This document shows, piece by piece, positions 1 to 9,551 of a stretch of 64,000 nucleotides of DNA (position 1 is its first letter; the number at the start of each line of letters is the position of its first letter). Made by a program: the position numbers and the translations under genes. The notes under the pieces are model-generated. The model did no database searches. It was given only the letters and a program-made list of their open reading frames with translations, and was not told the DNA's origin. Source of the DNA: Vanrija pseudolonga (lineage: Eukaryota; Basidiomycota; Tremellomycetes; Trichosporonales; Trichosporonaceae). The stretch lies in the NCBI RefSeq assembly GCF_020906515.1, contig NC_085849.1, forward strand, positions 4,526,001 through 4,590,000. The letters run 5' to 3'.

Positions 1-622
1 GTGGGGAGCATCGCAGTCACTCCGCAGAGTCGATCTGGGGTGTGTAGAGTGAACAGCAGAGCCATGCTCGCTACCGTCGTCCTTGTCGGCGCCGACAGAC
101 TTGTCCAAGATCAGGCACGGCCTCGAGGGTCGAAGACTCGGACATCGGGAGGCGGCTTTCTTCTTCGTGAATGGGGGCCACGCGGGGGGGCTGCTGAGGG
201 GCCAGAAGCAAAGGTCAGCATATACGAGGATTGATGGAAGAGTGGACAATATTCACGGTCGGTAGTCGGGATGCCAAGGGTTCGCCAGTCGGAGACCCAC
301 GGCGCCGAGTGCCTGACCTCGACAAGGCCAAGCTGCCCACCTCGGGCCGGCAACGATCCGACTTGTCCAGCTGTCAGCTGCCATCTGCCTATTGCCACTG
401 TCGGTCGGCAGTCGGTATTGCCAAGCACGGACGGCGACGTACCGAGTTCGCATCCATCGCGCGCCGCTATCGAATGCTTCGGCCCGTCCACTCTGGTGAT
501 GGCGATAGCGCGTGCCTCGTGCATGGTCGCAGACACATATAGCAGCGATGTCGGCCTCGACGACGACGACACTCCCACCACCATCAACTCGACATTGTGA
601 AGACGACCAAGACCTCGACACA
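1..622. other. Upstream region of the first ADP-ribosylglycohydrolase gene
   Basis: I see no convincing gene here. Open frames exist on both strands but none gives a recognisable protein. The last part, from about 540 to 622, is rich in CCACCA and CGACGAC runs as expected for a fungal leader just before the start at 623. A CGG-N11-CCG element lies at 428-444, 179 bp before that start. Confidence 0.5.
428..444. promoter_or_regulatory. CGG-N11-CCG element, possible Zn2Cys6 binding site
   Basis: The sequence CGGACGGCGACGTACCG has the half-site arrangement and 11-base gap known for Gal4-type Zn2Cys6 dimers. In DNA of about 60% GC this six-base pattern is expected by chance roughly once per 1.4 kb, so the site alone is weak evidence. 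Confidence 0.2.
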
Positions 623-2785
623 ATGACGACCGCCACCACCCCCACCATCTCGGACGCAGAGTACCTCTCGCGCACGTACGCCGGCGTGCTGGGCAAGCTC
701 ATCGGCGTGTACCTCGGCCGGCCGTTCGAGGGCTGGTCGCACCAGCGCATCGTCGAGGAGCTGGGCCACATCAAGTGGTACGTGCACGAGAAGAAGGGCG
801 TGCCGCTCCTCGTCACCGACGACGACGTCTCGGGCACCTTCGCCTTCATCCGCGCGCTCGAGGAGCACCCGCTCGACAAGACGGGCCTGCTGCCTGCCTC
901 GGCGATCGGCAAGACGTGGCTCAACCAGGTCGTCGAGCGCAAGAGCGTCTTCTGGTGGGGCGGTAACGGCATCAGCACCGAGCACACGGCCTACAACAAC
1001 CTCAAGAAGGGCATCCCCGCCCCCGCGTCCGGCAGCATCGCGGTCAACGGCACGACTGTCGCCGAGCAGATCGGCGCCCAGATCTTCATCGACGGCTGGG
1101 CCCTCGTCAACCCCGGTAACCCGGCCGAGGCGGCGCGCTTCGCCGAGCAGGCCGGCAAGGTCTCGCACGACGGCGAGAGCGTGTACGCTGCGCAGCTGTG
1201 GGCTGCGATGGAGGCCGAGGCGTACGTCTCCTCCGACATCGACCACCTCCTCGACACTGGTCTGTCCTTCATCCCCGCCAAGTCCAAGATTGCGCGCTCG
1301 ATCGCCGAGGTCCGCGCCTGGGTCAAGGAGGACAACGACTGGCTCGTGACGCGCCAGCGCGTCGAGGACAAGTACGGCTACGACAAGTTCCCGGGCTTCT
1401 GCCACGTCGTGCCCAACCACCTCATCATGATCATGTCGGTGCTCTACGCGCCGCACGACTTCAGCCTCGCGATGGAGATTGTCAACACGTGCGGCTGGGA
1501 CACGGACTGCAACTCGGGCAACGTCGGCTGTTTCGTCGCCATCATGCTTGGCCTCGACAAGGCGTTCACCAAGGCCTCGCCCGACTGGCGCGAGCCCCTC
1601 GCCGACCGCGCGATCATCTCGAGCGCCGACGGAGGCTACTCGATCAACAACGCCGCACGCATCACGTACGACATTGTCAACATGGGCCGCGCGCTCCACG
1701 GCAAGGCTCCTCTCCCGCAGCCAAAGGACGGCGCCCAGTTCCACTTCACCCTCCCCGGCTCGGTGCAGGGCTTCCAGGTCACCTCGGGCGACGCCAAGGC
1801 GTACCAGGCTGACGACGCGCTCGTCATCGACCTGAACGCCGCCGCCGGCCCCGTCGAGGTGTCCACCGGCATCTCGGCGCCAAAGGACACGGAGAACATG
1901 CCCGGCGTGTACCTCCTCTCGTCATCGCCCCTTATCTACCCCGGCCAGAAGCTCAAGGCTGTCCTGCGTGCCGGTGATGACCTTTCCGCGCCTGTCACCG
2001 CGCGCATCCGCCTGCAGGTCTTCAACGCCGAGCACGTCGCCAAGCCCGTCGACAGCGACACCAGCGTCACCCTCACCCCCGGCGACAGCAAGCTGCACGA
2101 GCTCGAGTGGACTGTTCCCCAGGGCGACGGCTGGCCCATCGTCTCGGCCGGTGTGCTCCTCACCCCTGCGTCGGCCAACGGCAACAGCAACGGTGCGGCT
2201 GCTCACACGAGCAAGATCTACCTCGACAGCTTCCGCTGGACCGGCCAGCCCGACTTCACTGTCATCCGCCCAGCAGACAAGGGCCGCGGCCAGACCTTCT
2301 GGGACCTCGCGTGGGTGCAGAGCGTGAGCAACTGGGCCGGCACGCCCACCACGACGCTGTACATCGGCCAGGATGTCGGCGAGGGCATCGTCATCCAGGG
2401 CACGCGCGACTGGACCAACTACCGCGTGACCGCCAAGGACGTGATCGTGCGCTACGGACCCCGGGCCGGTGTGGCCATCCGCGCGCAGGGCCTCAAGCGC
2501 TGGTACGCTGTCCAGTTCGCCACTGCCGCCGACGGATCGACATATGTTGCGATTGTTAAGGCCCTCGACGAGCAGCGCATCGAGCTCGCCGTCGCGCCCT
2601 TCAAGTGGGCGATCGACGAGTCCTACGACGTCGCGATTGAGGCCGAGGGCGCCACCATCAAGGCGACGGTCGGTGATGTCGTCCTCACTGCCTCGGACGA
2701 CCAGTACGCCGGTGGTGGCTTCGGCCTCGTCGTCAACGACGGATCAGTGTCCACTGGCACTATCCGCATCCAGCCCGTCCAGTAG
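623..2785 (+). CDS. ADP-ribosylglycohydrolase-family protein with C-terminal beta-sandwich region (copy 1)
   Basis: Single-exon gene of 720 aa. The ATG at 623 (context CACAATGAC) is preferred over an in-frame ATG at 512, because family similarity starts just after it. Residues about 14-370 match the ADP-ribosylglycohydrolase/crystallin J1 fold: GKLIGVYLGRPFE near residues 24-36, the acidic TDDD at 65-68 and GWDTDCN ending at 297, which in this family bind the two magnesium ions. Residues about 373-720 form two beta-rich parts. The last has DWTNYRV and AGVAIR patterns like lectin-type or DUF1080-like sandwich domains. The family removes ADP-ribose from proteins or small molecules, but the sandwich tail suggests a carbohydrate-linked substrate; this is inference. 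No signal peptide is seen. A close paralog lies at 34053-36182. Both lack introns in a locus where most genes have several, which hints at bacterial origin. Confidence 0.85.
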   Translation: MTTATTPTISDAEYLSRTYAGVLGKLIGVYLGRPFEGWSHQRIVEELGHIKWYVHEKKGVPLLVTDDDVSGTFAFIRALEEHPLDKTGLLPASAIGKTWLNQVVERKSVFWWGGNGISTEHTAYNNLKKGIPAPASGSIAVNGTTVAEQIGAQIFIDGWALVNPGNPAEAARFAEQAGKVSHDGESVYAAQLWAAMEAEAYVSSDIDHLLDTGLSFIPAKSKIARSIAEVRAWVKEDNDWLVTRQRVEDKYGYDKFPGFCHVVPNHLIMIMSVLYAPHDFSLAMEIVNTCGWDTDCNSGNVGCFVAIMLGLDKAFTKASPDWREPLADRAIISSADGGYSINNAARITYDIVNMGRALHGKAPLPQPKDGAQFHFTLPGSVQGFQVTSGDAKAYQADDALVIDLNAAAGPVEVSTGISAPKDTENMPGVYLLSSSPLIYPGQKLKAVLRAGDDLSAPVTARIRLQVFNAEHVAKPVDSDTSVTLTPGDSKLHELEWTVPQGDGWPIVSAGVLLTPASANGNSNGAAAHTSKIYLDSFRWTGQPDFTVIRPADKGRGQTFWDLAWVQSVSNWAGTPTTTLYIGQDVGEGIVIQGTRDWTNYRVTAKDVIVRYGPRAGVAIRAQGLKRWYAVQFATAADGSTYVAIVKALDEQRIELAVAPFKWAIDESYDVAIEAEGATIKATVGDVVLTASDDQYAGGGFGLVVNDGSVSTGTIRIQPVQ

Positions 2786-2953
2786 ATTGCTCCAGAGCTC
2801 CAGTAGATGTCCGCGTCGTGTATCATGCAGGGTTTGACTGAACGAGGGGCTCGGTGCCAGGTCAGCCTGTCAGTTGCGCATACAACATACATCTGGTGGC
2901 CACGGCGATACAGTGCTACACTTGATCCCATCCTCAGCCGCTGTCCAAGTCAC

Positions 2954-4621
2954 CTAGCCGATGTGTTTGGGGTCGAACCACACGACAATCTCCTTGAACC
3001 CGTTCCCCAACGCCTCGCCAACCTTGCCGACGATCTTGACCAGTTGCTTGGGGATGTACAGCACGAGCCACTGCGCCGCGTAGCCGATACCCCAGACGAT
3101 CTGGCCCAGCACGCCAAACAGGCGCTCGAGCACGTCGTGCGACAGCTTGCCGAGGGCTCGGAGCTGTCCCCAGATGGCGACGGGCAGGTCGACAAACAGC
3201 ACCTTGGGGACGGCAGCGAGCGCACGGCCAACAGACGCGAGGTTGACCCTGCTCAGCGCGGACGCGATCGCCACACCGATGGTGTGCAGCGCAGAGACCA
3301 CCGCCGCGGGAACCTCGCCCAGTGCCCTCGTGAGCGCGGTGACCGTGCTCCACGCCCACTTGGCCATGATCCCCACCGCGCCAGGGACGGCACGGAGCAT
3401 GGCCCACGCCTTGACTGCGATATATGCCGCCGCGTCGCTCATCTCCTTCGAGACGAGGGCGAGGCCGCGACCGATGGGCGCGATGCTGGAGGCGATGCCG
3501 AGCGCGGCGGCGCGCACGCCTCGGGCAAGCGCCATGGGGAGCTCGCCCAGCGCGCCGGGGAGTGCCTTGACGCCGACCCAGAGCACCTTGGCCACCTCGC
3601 CGACGGCGCCCCCCGCGTGAACCGCGACCCATACCGCACCGTTGACGACAGCTTTGGGAACACCCTTCAAGCGGTGGCCGATGTCGACGCCGATCTTGAA
3701 CATGCGACGGGGGACGGCGCGCACCGCCCGGGCGCACCGTGACGCGATGTCCATGCGGTTCCTCCACAGGGGCTTTGCGATCCACTCCACGGGCAGCTGG
3801 ATCACGATAAAGAAGGGGACATAGCCGACCATGTAGATGAACATGCCGCACTTTTGGAGGGCCTTGGTGATGCCCTTGAGCGCGCGCGCGTTGCTCGTCT
3901 TGAAGCGGAGCAGCTCGCCGCCGCGCCGCGCAGGGAGGAGGTTGACGACGTCGCGGTGGCGGTTGGTTGCGGCTAGCCTGAGCGCGATCTGTCCGTCGGG
4001 CGCGGTCACGCCGTCGTCGGCGCCGAGGGACAGCAGGAGGCGGGTCATGGCGAGGTTTCCGCGCGCAGCGGCGACCATCAGCGCGGTACGGGGCGCTTCC
4101 TCCCCCGCACACTGGTACGAGGGGTGGCGGGGCACGCCGAACGCGTCTGGTCGCCGGCCTTCGGTGGGGGGCATGCGGGCCCACTGTTTGGCTTCCGCGC
4201 ACTCAAAGTAGGTCGGGACGGTGTGTAACGCGTTGACGTCGGCGCCGAGCGAGGCGAGGAGCAGCACGAGCTTGGCGTCGCCCATGACCACGGCGACTTG
4301 GAGTGGTGTTGGGCCGTCGTGCCGCGTCGCGTCGGGAGACACGATGCCGCGCGCGACGAACTGCGTGATGGCGTCGTACTGCTGCTTCTCGACGGCGTCG
4401 TGGAACGCGTCGACGATCTTGGCGCGCCGCCGCTGCACGTCGTCCCAGTACTCCGCGCCGGCGTGGGGCGGCTTGGCGGGATACCACGTGAGTGGGAGGC
4501 CTAGCTCTGCGGCGTCTGCCTCGAGGTTGTCGACGATGTCGTACGCTGGAACGGGGTCGTGCACTTCCTCGCCTGTGTTTGGGGGCACGTAAGGGATGAA
4601 GGGGAGGTCTGGGTCACTCAT
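2954..4621 (-). CDS. Ankyrin-repeat protein with long amphipathic tail
   Basis: Single-exon gene of 555 aa, read from the ATG at 4621; an in-frame ATG at 4657 would add 12 residues. Residues about 85-240 hold ankyrin-type repeats: DGPTPLQVAVVMGDAKLVLL with LGADVNAL, then RTALMVAAARGNLAMTRLLL with LGADDGV. Residues about 260-555 are very different: nearly 300 residues of Ala/Val/Gly/Leu-rich helices, with recurring short turns such as VPK, LPGALGELP and VPAAV and regularly spaced Lys/Arg. Such helices could lie on a membrane or lipid surface. One segment near residues 275-295 (FIYMVGYVPFFIVIQLPVEW) could span a membrane. No enzyme motif is seen. I do not recognise the full-length protein. It runs convergent to the gene ending at 2785 and divergent from the gene starting at 5105. 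Confidence 0.75.
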   Translation of the reverse strand: MSDPDLPFIPYVPPNTGEEVHDPVPAYDIVDNLEADAAELGLPLTWYPAKPPHAGAEYWDDVQRRRAKIVDAFHDAVEKQQYDAITQFVARGIVSPDATRHDGPTPLQVAVVMGDAKLVLLLASLGADVNALHTVPTYFECAEAKQWARMPPTEGRRPDAFGVPRHPSYQCAGEEAPRTALMVAAARGNLAMTRLLLSLGADDGVTAPDGQIALRLAATNRHRDVVNLLPARRGGELLRFKTSNARALKGITKALQKCGMFIYMVGYVPFFIVIQLPVEWIAKPLWRNRMDIASRCARAVRAVPRRMFKIGVDIGHRLKGVPKAVVNGAVWVAVHAGGAVGEVAKVLWVGVKALPGALGELPMALARGVRAAALGIASSIAPIGRGLALVSKEMSDAAAYIAVKAWAMLRAVPGAVGIMAKWAWSTVTALTRALGEVPAAVVSALHTIGVAIASALSRVNLASVGRALAAVPKVLFVDLPVAIWGQLRALGKLSHDVLERLFGVLGQIVWGIGYAAQWLVLYIPKQLVKIVGKVGEALGNGFKEIVVWFDPKHIG

Positions 4622-5104
4622 GGCTGTGATGGGTGTTGGGTAGGATGGGAGAGTCACGAGTCACGAGCCATCCGAGGCCGCATTTATGTTGTTATTGTTG
4701 CAGTCCAGTCAGTGGTAGCGCGTCTTGGCACAGCCGCGGAATATTCTCCTCGACGCGGGGAGGGGTAGAGGCGGTGTCACCAGCCGCCAGCTGCCAGCGC
4801 GATCGTGGCTCGACGCGTTGGCGGACATTTTGCTGGGGAACGCGTTTGGGGGGATGTTGCACTGCTATCAGCATCCGATCACAACTGGAATGTATGCCGT
4901 TTCAGCGGGCAAGGGGGTCAAGAGGCCGTGATTGTGCAGGGAGTTGTTTGGAGGTCGAGGGACGAGGGCAGGGAGGGGCAGTGTGGCCACCGTGGATGAC
5001 GTAGTGAGACCCAACACGACGAGCACCTCCCCCTCCCCTCCCGTGGTCACAACCTCCCTCTGACCTTGTCATATCCTCCATCTACTCCTCTCCACGCCGC
5101 ATCC
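4622..5104. other. Divergent promoter region
   Basis: Intergenic stretch between the ankyrin gene (minus) and the seven-exon membrane protein gene (plus). It holds no gene I can support. It becomes pyrimidine-rich (CTCCCCCTCCCCTCCC) from about 5025, typical of the leader before the start at 5105. Confidence 0.6.
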
Positions 5105-6458
5105 ATGAGCACCAGCACGCCGCACACGCACTCGCACGACCCGCCGCCCATCCACGGTACCCCGCCGGGCGAGGACGAGCCGTACATCACGTACGGGCAG
5201 TTCCAGAGCGTCCTCAAGCTCATGCGGCTGCAGAATGCCGTCCCAATATCGGGTATGTGGTGCCATCCGCATCCAGCCTATGCGGGGCCGCTGACCCCCC
5301 AGTGCTCGTGTCCCTCGGCACGGGGCTCATCTGCGCGCTTGTGATCCACCCGGGCATGGGTGCGTGGTGTCGACTGACTCACTTGCTGACGCAAAGGCGA
5401 GATCAGCCTGCTCCACCCGACGCTGCTGATCCCCAACAACCTTCTGGTCGGCATCTACTGGGCGATTCTGTACGCCTTGCAGGGTGGGTTCTGGGAGTGC
5501 GTGTCCGCGCTTACCCCAAGTCGGATTCGCCCTCCTCCTCAGCCTGGCACGTAGCAGCGAGACCAAGGTTAGTTGTTCGACAAGGCGACCCAACTGATCC
5601 CCAGGAACTCCTCGTCCATGGCGTCGGGATGCGCTTCGCCGCGGCCAACTGGCTCAACACGGCGACCTTTGTGTGCTGGGTACGTGCATGCTGTCCAAGT
5701 CTGTGCTTACCCCGCCCGCAGACGCTGCAGATGTTCAGAACCGCCGAGGCGATCGTGTTCATCAACGTGCTGCTCCTCCTGTCGATCCACATCACGCTGA
5801 TCCAGTTCCCGCCGACGTGGAGACACCCGCTCAACGCGCTGCTCGTGCACGGCATGACGTCGCTGTTCCTCGCCATCCTCCTCGACCTCCACCTGCTGCA
5901 CGGCGGCAGTGTCGCCCTCGACTGGGTCATCGAGCACCGCAAGCAGCTGGGCAAGTATACCTGGCAGAGCGTGGGCGCGTTGATCGGCGTGCATGTGGTG
6001 CAGGTCGCGTGGGAGGTCTACTCGCATTCATAGTACGTGGCGTGCTCACGATACCTGCCGGCTGACACACGCGCAGCTCGCTGGCCGTCGGCGCAACCTA
6101 CTCGCTCTTCTGTCTCCTCTTCTCGACACCGCGCACCAACCCCGGCCTCCCCGAGACGGCGATGAGCAAGCCCGCGCCCCTGGTGATCACGACCATCATC
6201 TTCATCGTGCTGCACCCGCTGGCGATCATCGCGTCCGCCGTGCTCCACCGCCAGCTGGAGCGCCAGGGCCAGATCCGCCTCGTGGAGGAGGCCGAGTCGG
6301 CAGAGGAGCGTGTGCGGCGCGCCGAGCAGCGCGCTGCTGATCTCGAGGCCGAGCATGCCGGCCACGACCACGAACATGCCGCTGCCGCCGCCGCCCCTGC
6401 TGCTGCCGCTGGTGCTCCGGCTCGCGACCCGCCCACTGGCGACCTCATCGACGTGTAA
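5105..6458 (+). CDS. Multi-pass membrane protein, seven exons (DUF1774-like)
   Basis: Proposed exons: 5105-5252, 5303-5359, 5397-5483, 5521-5567, 5605-5679, 5722-6032 and 6077-6458. All junctions keep frame and use GT-AG with CTGAC or CTTAC branch sites. The protein is about 370 aa. After a hydrophilic N-terminus, several hydrophobic helices follow: around VLVSLGTGLICALVI, LLIPNNLLVGIYWAILYALQ, VGFALLLSLA, IVFINVLLLLSIHITLI, ALLVHGMTSLFLAILLDL, LAVGATYSLFCLLF and LVITTIIFIVLHPLAIIA. The C-terminus is a Glu/Arg-rich coiled coil followed by an Ala-rich tail ending in GDLIDV. The pattern resembles fungal DUF1774-type membrane proteins, but I could not confirm this. Function is unknown. The five introns in the first 600 bp are 37 to 50 nt. 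Confidence 0.75.
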
Positions 6459-6562
6459 CGTACAACGTAGAACGCACGCTACAACACACGTAGAATGCTA
6501 CAACACTATGCACCTAACACCAAGTGTATCTACTGTCAGCTAACTACACCCCGCCTAAGCAC

Positions 6563-7838
6563 TCACTGTTCAGCCCACTCCCACTCGACCTTGTCGTCGC
6601 CGCCAAACCCATATTGCGCGAGGCACGCGACGCCCTCGTCCTCGAGCCTGTCCTCGAGGCGGGCGCCGAGGTCCTTGCCCGCGTCATCCCACGCCGACCA
6701 GCCACCCCACAGCTCGATGGCACCCGCGCCTTGCCTGCGAGCAGCGGCCACCACCGCGCGGAAGGGCACCAGCTCGGGCCGGTGGACGTAGTTTAGCATC
6801 AGGCGCTCACGCGGCAGCTCGGGGGGCTCGGGCTCGTGGAACGTGTAGGTTATGAACGGGCGGTCGAGGGGCGACGTGCTCCCCGCCGGTGCGGGGAGGA
6901 GGAGGCCGAACGACGGAGACGGCTTCGCTGTCGGCTGCAGCGTGTACCGCAGCGCGTGGATGTCAAACAGGCCGCTGGGACGCGTCAGCTTGCGTGCGAC
7001 TCCTCACTCACCGGCTGGGGAGGATGGCAAGCCGCGTGCGGTCGGACTTGCCGACACTACCCAGCTTCGTAGCCATGTACTCGGCGACACGCGGCGCGAG
7101 ATCGTTGACCTGCTGGCGATCAAGCCACTCCCACCCGTCCTCGTCATGCTCCTCCGTCTCGACGCCGTCGGCATACTCCACAGTAAAGAAGCGCATGTAC
7201 CGCTCCCGTTCAGCGACCCAGCCCGGCAGGCTACCAGCTCCATCGCCCTGCCGACAGCGATCGTAAAAGTCCTTCCCGATCCCAGAGTAGAGCACGCTGA
7301 ACCGCGCGTCCCGGAACCCGTTGACCGCCGGCTCCGCGCCCCAACTCGCCGGGAAGGGGGGCAGGTGTTCCGGCGCAGCGAGGACATAGTGCAGCAAGCG
7401 CATCATGTGCGTCGTGTGTCCCTTTCGACGGTGCTCTGTGGGGCAGTGGACGCCCGCGACGCCGTACGAGATCGTCGAGATCGGCTTGCTCGCACCGGGA
7501 GGGAGGTAGATCGCCGGCCGGCGATACCTGGGCGTCAGGCCCTATCCGCTTGTACACACTCACGTCGACACGTATGACAAAAAGTCGTGCGGGTCGGCTA
7601 CATCGTCCCGCCGCACCAGAGCCCAAGCATCAAACCCCCACCCCTCGGCACGATCCTTGACCCACGGCTGCTGGGCGCCGTTGGTCACCTCCTCGGCGTG
7701 GAGCCACTCGCGCTCCTCCGCGCTGCCTGCCTCGGTCCAGGAGAGGGCGTTCTTCCGGAGGGCAGCGTGCCGCTGCACCGCGGTGAGGTGGATGAGGGTG
7801 TAGAGCTCTGGGCTCGCCAGCGCGCTCGTCGCTGCCAT
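6563..7838 (-). CDS. LYC1: Lyc1-like N6-lysine acetyltransferase (GNAT)
   Basis: Three exons on the minus strand: 7838-7564, 7527-7012 and 6974-6563, giving 400 aa. The family acetylates free lysine on the side-chain amine with acetyl-CoA, the first step of one yeast lysine breakdown route; the enzyme is cytosolic. The acetyl-CoA binding loop is seen as VHCPTEHRRKGHTTHMM near residues 124-140. The Lyc1 signature RFSVLYSGIGKDFYDRC follows in the middle, and the C-terminal part carries the usual Trp-rich WGGWSAWD stretch. The ATG at 7838 is preferred over one at 7877 because family similarity begins at ELYTLIHLTAVQ. It is followed downstream, after a long intergenic gap, by two amino acid permease genes, which fits amino acid use. 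Introns are about 36-37 nt. Confidence 0.8.
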
Positions 7839-9551
7839 AGTGAGGTTGATGATGCTTGCTGCGTAGAGGTGAAGCAAGCCTCTGACGCATGTGGTGCCCC
7901 CTGGCTACATGTGGTCCCTGTCTGCCCACGCGAGTGCCACGCACGCCGGTGACATCCGGATGTACCTCCCCCCTTCGCAAACTCTCGGTCTCCCGGACCA
8001 CGTCGTCGGCGACTCCGTCTGCCTGCCCACATTGATATGCGCGTCCGCATGGTGGAGGTGGACGCAGCGCAGGATTGCGGGAACAGTCATCTGCAGGTGC
8101 GAGCACTGCCGGCGGCTGTGGGCACAGTCATCGCGTCGCGTCGGGCGACACGCGCCTCGTTGCTTGCTTTGAAAGCAACTAGAGCAACATTGCCTCGCGC
8201 CTCCACTTTACACCCGCGCTCACCCGCGCTGCTGCGGCGTCTCCCCGCGTAAATGTGCGGCGGACTCCCTCCGACAACCAACGCACGAGAGCCACTCTCT
8301 GGACATCTACGGCCGTCTGAAACTAATGAGCGCTGCGTTGTCTTCGTCGAAGTGCATTCGAGCCTCGTTGAAGCTGTCGAGGTCGAGGTCGAGCCCATGC
8401 CGTACGTAGCCCGTCTGCGTTATCCGGAGCACGGGTGGCAGGCAGTCACGGACATCCGGCGAATCGGCGCGGCGTGCGCATCCGACGATATCCATTTACG
8501 GCGCGTTGCTGTTTCGAATCGTCGTCCGAGCCATGGTGTCATGGGCACCAGCTGCCATTCGCTGCTGCAGTCCGAGGCTACTACTACTACCCAGTTAGTT
8601 GCCCGCACGGGCGACTGGCGTCTGGACAATGATCGTCGTCGTACCCGTGTAGCATTCAACCGACCGACGAGGCGCACACGACTGACACGGCGGCGGGCGG
8701 CGATCACTACAGGCACCGAGCCGTTTAGAGTCATGAGATCACGCAACCTGCCAACAGAGTCACGACAGGTGACTCGTGTGGCATTCCGCAAGCCTGGGCT
8801 GGAGCGAGCGTGCGAGGCCGAAGAGTGCCGCGCTTGCCGCAGCCCACTCTTGGCTCTCGACCAATGCTATTACTGCTTCGCAGCACTCCAGGCCAAGCCA
8901 AGGTCGGTAGCGTGAAGCTACTGTCGTATGGCGTGCGTGAGACTTTGCGATACGCAGTGTTTCAGTTGGGCCAGTCTCACCGCTCTCTTCGCGAGGCATT
9001 AGAGCAAAGTCCTAATTGCCATGGTGGCTGTCTCGTCCTTTGTAATGCAAGACATTTGGCCACCACCGTCTGGTCTCGTCTCGCCCGCCAAAAAGGCCGA
9101 GAGGCTGGCGGCTGACTCCCCCTAGCCTCGGTTGCAACCTGGGACAAATTTGACCTTGGCCTTGGCCAAGTTTGGCTTTCGCCCAGACTCGCTTGCTGCA
9201 TGTGACTCGTGCCTAGCTAGCGAGGACCGCGAGGCGAGATGCCGCACTGCCGGCCGTCCGCTGGCTGGCTCCCCCACTCACTCGCTCTCTCCCTCTGCCC
9301 ACCGCCTTCTCTGCTGATCTGGGTCAAGGCCAGGGAACAACACCGAGCACGACATCAGTTTACAAAATGAGCTCATCCCGAAAGATTGATATCATGTGTC
9401 TGCTGCTGCCTGCTGCTGCCAGCATGATGGATCGTCGCGGCCACTGTGCTTCAAGCCACACCTTTTTAAGAGGCCGAGCTGAGCGCAACACGAGCTTTCC
9501 CAGCTAAACTTGCCTCCCACGCCACCAACACCACCACCACCACCCACCGCC
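7839..9551. other. 1.7 kb intergenic region
   Basis: I find no protein that looks real. A 220-codon frame at 8253-8915 has no recognisable motif and its composition follows local GC. A possible TATA-like stretch CTTTTTAAGAGG lies near 9462, about 90 bp before the permease start at 9552. The leader just before the start is rich in CCACCACCA. Confidence 0.5.

Noticed and set aside
584-1744. 386-codon minus-strand frame opposite the first ADP-ribosylglycohydrolase gene
   Set aside because: Shadow frame with skewed composition; the plus strand holds the conserved protein.
8253-8915. 220-codon frame in the 1.7 kb gap before the first amino acid permease
   Set aside because: No motif, no signal peptide and no convincing intron or start context; likely chance.
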